DNA of 64,000 bases from Streptomyces sp. NBC_01314 (GTDB lineage: Bacteria > Actinomycetota > Actinomycetes > Streptomycetales > Streptomycetaceae): assembly GCF_041435215.1 (NCBI RefSeq), contig NZ_CP108394.1, positions 8,122,001 to 8,186,000 of the forward strand, in the 5' to 3' direction. The notes beneath the pieces are model-generated. The model was not told the DNA's origin. It did not search any database and worked only from the letters and a program-made list of their open reading frames with translations. This document shows positions 59,566 through 64,000 of this stretch, one piece after another; the first letter of the stretch is position 1; every line of letters begins with the position of its first letter. The position numbers and the translations under genes are program-made.

Positions 59566-60927
59566 ATGGACAAGCAGCAGGAGTTCGTGCTCCGTACGTT
59601 GGAGGAGCGCGACATCCGTTTCGTACGCCTGTGGTTCACGGACGTGCTGGGCTTCCTGAAGTCCGTCGCCGTGGCCCCCGCCGAGCTGGAACAGGCGTTT
59701 GACGAGGGCATCGGCTTCGACGGCTCGGCCATCGAGGGCTTCGCCCGGGTGTACGAGTCCGACATGATCGCCAAGCCGGACCCGTCGACCTTCCAGGTCC
59801 TGCCGTGGCGTGCGGAGGCCCCCGGCACCGCTCGGATGTTCTGCGACATCCTCATGCCGGACGGCTCCCCGTCCTTCGCGGACCCGAGGTATGTGCTGAA
59901 GCGGGCCCTCGCCAAGACCTCCGACCTGGGCTTCACCTTCTACACGCACCCCGAGATCGAGTTCTTCCTCCTGAAGGACAAGCCGACGGACGGCTCCCGC
60001 CCGACCCCGGCCGACAACTCCGGGTACTTCGACCACACCCCCCAGAACGTCGGCATGGACTTCCGCCGCCAGGCGATCACCATGCTGGAGTCCATGGGCA
60101 TCTCGGTCGAGTTCTCGCACCACGAGGGCGCGCCGGGCCAGCAGGAGATCGACCTGCGCTACGCCGACGCACTCTCCACGGCGGACAACATCATGACGTT
60201 CCGCCTGGTCATGAAGCAGGTGGCGCTGGAGCAGGGCGTCCAGGCGACGTTCATGCCGAAGCCGTTCAGCGAGCACCCCGGCAGCGGCATGCACACGCAC
60301 CTTTCGCTCTTCGAGGGCGACCGGAACGCGTTCTACGAGTCGGGCGCGGAGTACCAGCTCTCCAAGGTCGGCCGCTCCTTCATCGCGGGCCTGCTGAAGC
60401 ACGCGGCCGAGATCGCCGCCGTGACGAACCAGTGGGTCAACTCCTACAAGCGCATCTGGGGCGGCTCCGAGCGCACCGCCGGCGCCGGCGGCGAGGCCCC
60501 CTCGTACATCTGCTGGGGCCACAACAACCGCTCCGCCCTGGTCCGCGTCCCCATGTACAAGCCCGGCAAGACGGGCTCGGCGAGGGTGGAGGTCCGCTCC
60601 CTGGACTCCGGCGCGAACCCCTACCTGGCGTACGCGATGCTCCTGGCCGCCGGCCTCAAGGGCATCGAGGAGGGTTACGAGCTCCCGCCGGGAGCCGAGG
60701 ACGACGTCTGGGCCCTCTCGGACGCGGAACGCCGCGCGATGGGCATCGAGCCCCTCCCGCAGAACCTGGGCGAGGCCCTGTCCCTCATGGAGCGCAGCGA
60801 CCTGGTGGCGGAGACGCTGGGCGAACACGTCTTCGACTTCTTCTTGCGCAACAAGCGCCAGGAGTGGGAGGAGTACCGCTCCGAGGTGACGGCCTTCGAG
60901 CTGCGGAAGAACCTGCCGGTGCTGTAG
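59566..60927 (+). CDS. glnA2: Glutamine synthetase-like GlnA2 (gamma-glutamylpolyamine synthetase type)
   Basis: 453 residues. GS beta-grasp and catalytic barrel: GFDGSAIEGFARVYESDM, FYTHPEIEFFLL, FSHHEGAPGQQEID, FMPKPFSEHPGSGMHTHLSL, NQWVNSYKRIWGGSERTAG, and PSYICWGHNNRSALVRVPMY. The NLYDLP loop that holds the adenylylated Tyr of GSI-beta is absent (C-terminal LSDAERRAMGIEPLPQNLGE), and the length equals the S. coelicolor GlnA2 I remember, which glutamylates polyamines. So adenylylation by GlnE should not act on it. A 13-bp-stem terminator follows the gene. Confidence 0.9.
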   Translation: MDKQQEFVLRTLEERDIRFVRLWFTDVLGFLKSVAVAPAELEQAFDEGIGFDGSAIEGFARVYESDMIAKPDPSTFQVLPWRAEAPGTARMFCDILMPDGSPSFADPRYVLKRALAKTSDLGFTFYTHPEIEFFLLKDKPTDGSRPTPADNSGYFDHTPQNVGMDFRRQAITMLESMGISVEFSHHEGAPGQQEIDLRYADALSTADNIMTFRLVMKQVALEQGVQATFMPKPFSEHPGSGMHTHLSLFEGDRNAFYESGAEYQLSKVGRSFIAGLLKHAAEIAAVTNQWVNSYKRIWGGSERTAGAGGEAPSYICWGHNNRSALVRVPMYKPGKTGSARVEVRSLDSGANPYLAYAMLLAAGLKGIEEGYELPPGAEDDVWALSDAERRAMGIEPLPQNLGEALSLMERSDLVAETLGEHVFDFFLRNKRQEWEEYRSEVTAFELRKNLPVL

Positions 60928-60953
60928 CGCCGGGCGGAAGCCGTGCACGGCGA

Positions 60954-60983
60954 AAGGGGAGTCCAGGTCGCTGGGCTCCCCTT
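60954..60983 (+). terminator. Terminator after glnA2
   Basis: 13-bp stem AAGGGGAGTCCAG (60954-60966) with 60971-60983, one T-G pair, tetraloop GTCG; 26 bp after the stop. Confidence 0.88.
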
Positions 60984-61048
60984 CCGCGTGCCGGCGGGAA
61001 CCGGCATGATGATCGCCATGCCTCTGAACGCACACCTACGAAAGGCCG

Positions 61049-61546
61049 ATGCCGCGTAATCGGCCCGGCGCGCTGCGCGCCGCCCAGCGGCTCCGAGCAG
61101 ACCGGCCCCTGAGCCGGGACAGCCCACCGCTGACCCGTATCCACGGACTGTCGGCCCGTACCAGCGCCGCCGTACACCGCTGTGAGGCGCTCTCGACCGA
61201 CTACGACGTCTTCCCCGGCATGACCGCCTACGCCCTGCGGCGCTACCGAGCCTTCGTGGGGGCGCCGGGACGCCGGCCGCGCTATCCGTTCCTGGACGAC
61301 TGCGGGTGCCGTGCCTGCGCCCTCAGGGACATCAGGCACGTCCGCGACATGCTCGGCACGGTCCTGCGCCACCTGCCCCCACGGCCCCGCGCCGAACTGG
61401 GCCGCATGGTCGCGTCGCTCGACCTCCGCTATCTGGAACGCACCCTGCCGGACCCGTTCACCGACGCCCGGCGGCAGTGGCGGCCCCGGGTCTGGTGGTA
61501 CCGCCGCCTCGAAGGCTGCCGGTACGCCGCGACCGGGACCGTCTGA
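61049..61546 (+). CDS. Conserved actinobacterial hypothetical protein
   Basis: 165 residues, very Arg-rich. Blocks DCGCRACALRDIRHVRDMLG and DFPERTLPDPF-like WRPRVWWYRRLEG near the end suggest a small Cys-containing DNA- or RNA-associated protein, but I know no function. The coding statistics look genuine and the start ATG 61049 is 121 bp after the glnA2 stop. Convergent with the VOC gene; their gap contains an 18-bp repeat. Confidence 0.65.
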   Translation: MPRNRPGALRAAQRLRADRPLSRDSPPLTRIHGLSARTSAAVHRCEALSTDYDVFPGMTAYALRRYRAFVGAPGRRPRYPFLDDCGCRACALRDIRHVRDMLGTVLRHLPPRPRAELGRMVASLDLRYLERTLPDPFTDARRQWRPRVWWYRRLEGCRYAATGTV

Positions 61547-61565
61547 CGCGCGACCGCCGCTCTCC

Positions 61566-61601
61566 CCTGGTGTTACCGCTGCTCCTGGTGTTACGGCTGC
61601 T
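61566..61601. repeat. 18-bp tandem duplication spanning the VOC gene stop
   Basis: CCTGGTGTTACCGCTGCT (61566-61583) and the same with one change, CCTGGTGTTACGGCTGCT (61584-61601). On the minus strand the first-read copy holds the stop TAA (61591-61593); the next copy repeats TAA in frame at 61573-61575. Readthrough would add HQEQR, echoing AEQP. Confidence 0.9.
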
Positions 61602-62043
61602 CCGCCAGGTCCGCCAGGTCCGCCAGCACCCGGTGCAGTGGCTCCGTGACCCTGCGGCGGTACTCCTGGACCGCCCAGCCGTTGCCGTCGGGGTCCTTGA
61701 AGTACATGAAGGTGGCGCCGTCGTCGGGGGCGTACTGGACGGGTTCGGACACGTCGAGGCCGCGTTCGAGGAGTTCGGCGTGGGCGGCCTTGATGTCGGC
61801 GACGCAGAGCTGGAGGCCCTGGTACGCGCCGGGGGCCGGTTTCGGGCCCCGGGCCATGTCCCAGATGGCGTCGCCGAGAGCGATGGAACAGCCGGACCCC
61901 GGGGGAGTCAGCTGGACGATCCGCATGCCCGGCATGACCTCCTGGTCGACGTCGACATGGAAACCGACCTTGTCCCGGTAGAAGTCCCGGGCCCGGTCGA
62001 TGTCGCTCACGGGCAGCGGAATCACTTCGAGCGTGTACTGCAT
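61591..62043 (-). CDS. VOC-family (glyoxalase/bleomycin resistance-like) protein
   Basis: 150 residues from ATG 62043 (GGAGG upstream). Two beta-alpha-beta-beta-beta units: MQYTLEVIPLPVSDIDRARDFY, GYDVDVDQEVMPGMRIVQLTPPG, LQLCVADIKAAHAELLERGL, and FMYFKDPDGNGWAVQEY with the metal-site Glu/His positions of the fold. The terminal repeat RVLADLADLAEQP is encoded by 9-bp GCCAGGTCC repeats. Enzymatic or binding role unknown. Confidence 0.9.
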   Translation of the reverse strand: MQYTLEVIPLPVSDIDRARDFYRDKVGFHVDVDQEVMPGMRIVQLTPPGSGCSIALGDAIWDMARGPKPAPGAYQGLQLCVADIKAAHAELLERGLDVSEPVQYAPDDGATFMYFKDPDGNGWAVQEYRRRVTEPLHRVLADLADLAEQP

Positions 62044-62124
62044 CCCTGGTCCTCCAGGTCGCCGTTGACGGGAGTGCCTGTCCACATCTTTCGTGGCTTT
62101 CGTGCTGTTGCGCGAGCCTTCGCC

Positions 62125-62640
62125 TCAGCCGAACCGCCACCGCGTCTGGCTGAACGGCTCCCCCTTACCGAAGCCGAAAACGGTGGCGGGCGCCACCGAG
62201 AAGACGAAAGCCCGCCCCGCACCGTGCTGAAAACACCCGTCGCGCACCTCGAAGTGCCAGAAACTGCCGTACTTCGCCTCCCACGCGACGGCCAGTTCCC
62301 GCAACCGACCGTCATCGCTCACACGTACGGCCTCTCCCTCCACCACCAGGTCGTAGCCCTCGTCCCAGGTGTTCGTGCCGGTCGTCAGCACGACGTGCGG
62401 GTTCTCCGCGAGGTTCCTCGCCTTCCGCTCCTCCGGCCCCGTACAGAAGTGCAGCGCCCCCTGAGACCACACGCCGGGCAACGGCGTCACATGCGGCCGC
62501 CCGTCCGGCCGCACCGTCGAGATCCAGAACAGCCCGGCGCCGGACAGTCGCGCCTCGGCCTCCGGCCAGGGGATCGCGGCGGCGTCCGGGTCGCTGTAGC
62601 GGGGGTCGAGCCGGGTCTGCGGTGTGCTGGTGTCGGACAT
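62125..62640 (-). CDS. Pyridoxamine 5'-phosphate oxidase/FMN-binding split-barrel protein
   Basis: 171 residues. Split-barrel pattern: WPEAEARLSGAGLFWISTVR, PDGRPHVTPLPGVWSQGALH, NPHVVLTTGTNTWDEGYDLV and EGEAVRVSDDG. This is the general PPOX/F420-binding fold common in actinobacteria; whether it uses FMN or F420 cannot be told. About 80 bp separate it from the VOC gene, with which it may be co-transcribed. Confidence 0.9.
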   Translation of the reverse strand: MSDTSTPQTRLDPRYSDPDAAAIPWPEAEARLSGAGLFWISTVRPDGRPHVTPLPGVWSQGALHFCTGPEERKARNLAENPHVVLTTGTNTWDEGYDLVVEGEAVRVSDDGRLRELAVAWEAKYGSFWHFEVRDGCFQHGAGRAFVFSVAPATVFGFGKGEPFSQTRWRFG

Positions 62641-62742
62641 GAGGTGTCTCTTCCTGTCACCGGGTGCCTGTCGTCAAAGGGCAGACTCCACAGAGCGCCG
62701 AAACTCATCCCACAGTTCGCCGGCGTGCTCCGCACCTCGATG

Positions 62743-63174
62743 TCATGCGGGATCCTCCCCGCCGATGAACCGGGCCAGCACAGCCACACCGGCGGGCATC
62801 GCGAAGAGACAGCCGACAAGGAGACCGATGCCCGGGTCGGCCGCTGGGGGCAGGGCCCAGTTCGTCGCCGCGGCCCCGAGCAGGCTCAACGCCGCCAGCG
62901 CCAGCAGGGCGGCGACGACGGCGAGCCGGCGCGGCGGGCGCCCCTCGCGGTACAGCTCGATCGCGGGCCCGGCCGCGGCGATGGTCGCGGTGAACGCGGC
63001 GAGATGGGGGTTGGGCGCCGACCCGAACAGCCACCCCACCAGCGTGACGACTCCGTAGACGGCGAGACCGGCGAGTTCCAGCAGGGCGGTGGTCACCACC
63101 GGCTCCGACGACAGAACCGTCCCCCACGAACGACGCCGTATCGAGCCGTTCCCGCTGTCCTCTTCGTCACCCAC
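62743..63174 (-). CDS. Small four-helix membrane protein
   Basis: 143 residues from GTG 63174 (VGDEEDSGNGSIRRRSWG); the start is uncertain because no good Shine-Dalgarno is seen and the frame is open far upstream. Four hydrophobic segments: LLELAGLAVYGVVTLVGWLF, LAAFTATIAAAGPAIELY, LAVVAALLALAALSLLGAA, GIGLLVGCLFAMPAGVAVLA. It shows no known family, only a typical actinobacterial multi-helix protein. The upstream 250-bp gap before glnE holds nothing else recognisable. Confidence 0.7.
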   Translation of the reverse strand: MGDEEDSGNGSIRRRSWGTVLSSEPVVTTALLELAGLAVYGVVTLVGWLFGSAPNPHLAAFTATIAAAGPAIELYREGRPPRRLAVVAALLALAALSLLGAAATNWALPPAADPGIGLLVGCLFAMPAGVAVLARFIGGEDPA

Positions 63175-63427
63175 CTCGGCAGAGTAGCCGTGGACATGGC
63201 GAAAGACGGGCCGTGAACACCGGACTGAGCGGCCCGCCGGGACAGCGGCACCGGTGGGCCGCCCCGGCCAGGGCTCCGTGGAACCTCTCGGCGCCACCGA
63301 ACCCGCACCCCGCCGACCGGCGCTTCTCCCAGGCTCTCCGGTTAGGCTCAAGCCCGTACGACCTTGATCGACGGAGTCGGGCGATCGGGTGAGCGGACGA
63401 GCGGGCTTGATCCGACGGGAGGCCTGG

Positions 63428-64000
63428 ATGACGGCGCCGGGGCGCAGGAGCAGCACGTTCTCGCGACTGCTGCGGCACGGTTTCACCGATCCGAGCGCCG
63501 CCGAGCGGCTGCTGGAGAGCGAGGAACTGTCGGCCGTACGGAACGACCCGGTGCTGCTGGACGCGCTGGGGGCGACCGCCGACCCGAACCTCGCGCTGCT
63601 GGGTCTCGTACGGCTGCTGGAGGCGCAGCCGGACCGTACGGCGCGGCGGGCGGTGCTGGACACGCTGATAGCGGCGAAGCCGCTGCGGGACCGGCTGTTG
63701 GGGGTGCTCGGCGCGTCCGCCGCGCTCGGCGACCATCTGGCCCGGCACGCGCAGGACTGGCAGGCGCTCGTGACGTACGAGGCGCAGGACCTGCATCCGG
63801 GCGTCGAGGAGTTCGAGCAGGGGCTCGCGGAGGCCACCGACCCGGTCTCGCTGCGGGTCGCCTACCGCCGCTGTCTGCTCTCCATCGCCGCCCGTGACGT
63901 CTGCGGTACGACGGACCTCGCCCAGACCGCCGCCGAACTCGCCGACCTCGCCACCGCCACGCTGCGCGCCGCCCTCGCGATCGCCCGCGCCGCCGCGCCG
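63428..64000 (+). CDS. glnE: GlnE: glutamine synthetase adenylyltransferase/adenylyl-removing enzyme, 3' end cut by window
   Basis: The frame from ATG 63428 (GGGAGG 5 bp upstream; GTG 63389 in frame is an alternative) runs past base 64000 with no stop. The N-terminal sequence MTAPGRRSSTFSRLLRHGFT then LLESEELSAVRNDPVLLDAL matches the opening of actinobacterial GlnE as I recall. The full protein has two nucleotidyltransferase domains separated by a regulatory region; only the start of the first lies here. It adenylylates GSI (GlnA), not the GlnA2 in this window. It is preceded by a divergent membrane-protein gene. Confidence 0.85.
   Translation, partial: MTAPGRRSSTFSRLLRHGFTDPSAAERLLESEELSAVRNDPVLLDALGATADPNLALLGLVRLLEAQPDRTARRAVLDTLIAAKPLRDRLLGVLGASAALGDHLARHAQDWQALVTYEAQDLHPGVEEFEQGLAEATDPVSLRVAYRRCLLSIAARDVCGTTDLAQTAAELADLATATLRAALAIARAAAP

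Overview
The window is high-GC actinobacterial DNA with the gene style of Streptomyces: GC-rich third positions, many GTG and TTG starts, Tat- and Sec-exported glycosidases, a large AfsR/SARP regulator, F420 enzymes and paired TetR-transporter units. From memory, the order panB - nadE - glnA2 - glnE resembles the S. coelicolor chromosome around SCO2234-SCO2260, so the right half looks like conserved core. I could not check this synteny.

Layout. 1-7.1 kb: plant-polysaccharide utilisation, with a GH78 alpha-L-rhamnosidase (5' end outside the window), an LLM-class oxidoreductase and two secreted GH43 arabinan/arabinoside enzymes carrying CBM13-like and CBM42 modules. 7.1-11.5 kb: NarL-type two-component system and an MMPL exporter. 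11.6-17.2 kb: small metabolic and membrane genes, an aldo/keto reductase and a MacB/FtsX-type ABC pair. 17.2-28.2 kb: SDR, PhoD phosphatase behind a candidate PHO box, Gfo/Idh dehydrogenase, Bcr-type exporter, serine hydrolase, Rsm22-like methyltransferase, GNAT, DUF6243/TetR pair and a Prim-Pol protein.

28.2-35.5 kb is an iron/heme island: the operon efeO-efeB-efeU-lipoprotein behind an iron box, a wrecked hmuU/hmuV heme importer fused by deletion, a PhzF-like protein and a heme oxygenase behind a second iron box. Two degenerate short-period repeat arrays (10 bp and 12 bp) lie in this island. 35.7-42.2 kb: methionine aminopeptidase, an MFS exporter, a sialidase C-terminal relic, F420:NADPH reductase, a site-2 protease and a solitary serine integrase. 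42.2-48.6 kb: SARP regulator, DrrAB-type exporter and panB. 48.8-53.7 kb: DHA2 exporter with its TetR and operator, an EEP-domain protein and another MFS exporter. 53.8-64 kb: nadE, a sedolisin protease, a DUF305/DUF3105 pair, glnA2, small genes, and the start of glnE running off the window.

Most notable: (i) an in-frame hmuU'-'hmuV deletion chimera with a stop codon at the fusion; (ii) a recurrent 18-bp tandem duplication that copies the stop codon of several unrelated genes in frame; (iii) 10- and 12-bp periodic arrays beside the iron genes; (iv) dispersed intergenic repeats embedded in frame in the SARP linker; (v) a sialidase gene relic; (vi) a serine integrase with Thr at the expected nucleophile position. 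I saw no tRNA, rRNA or CRISPR array.
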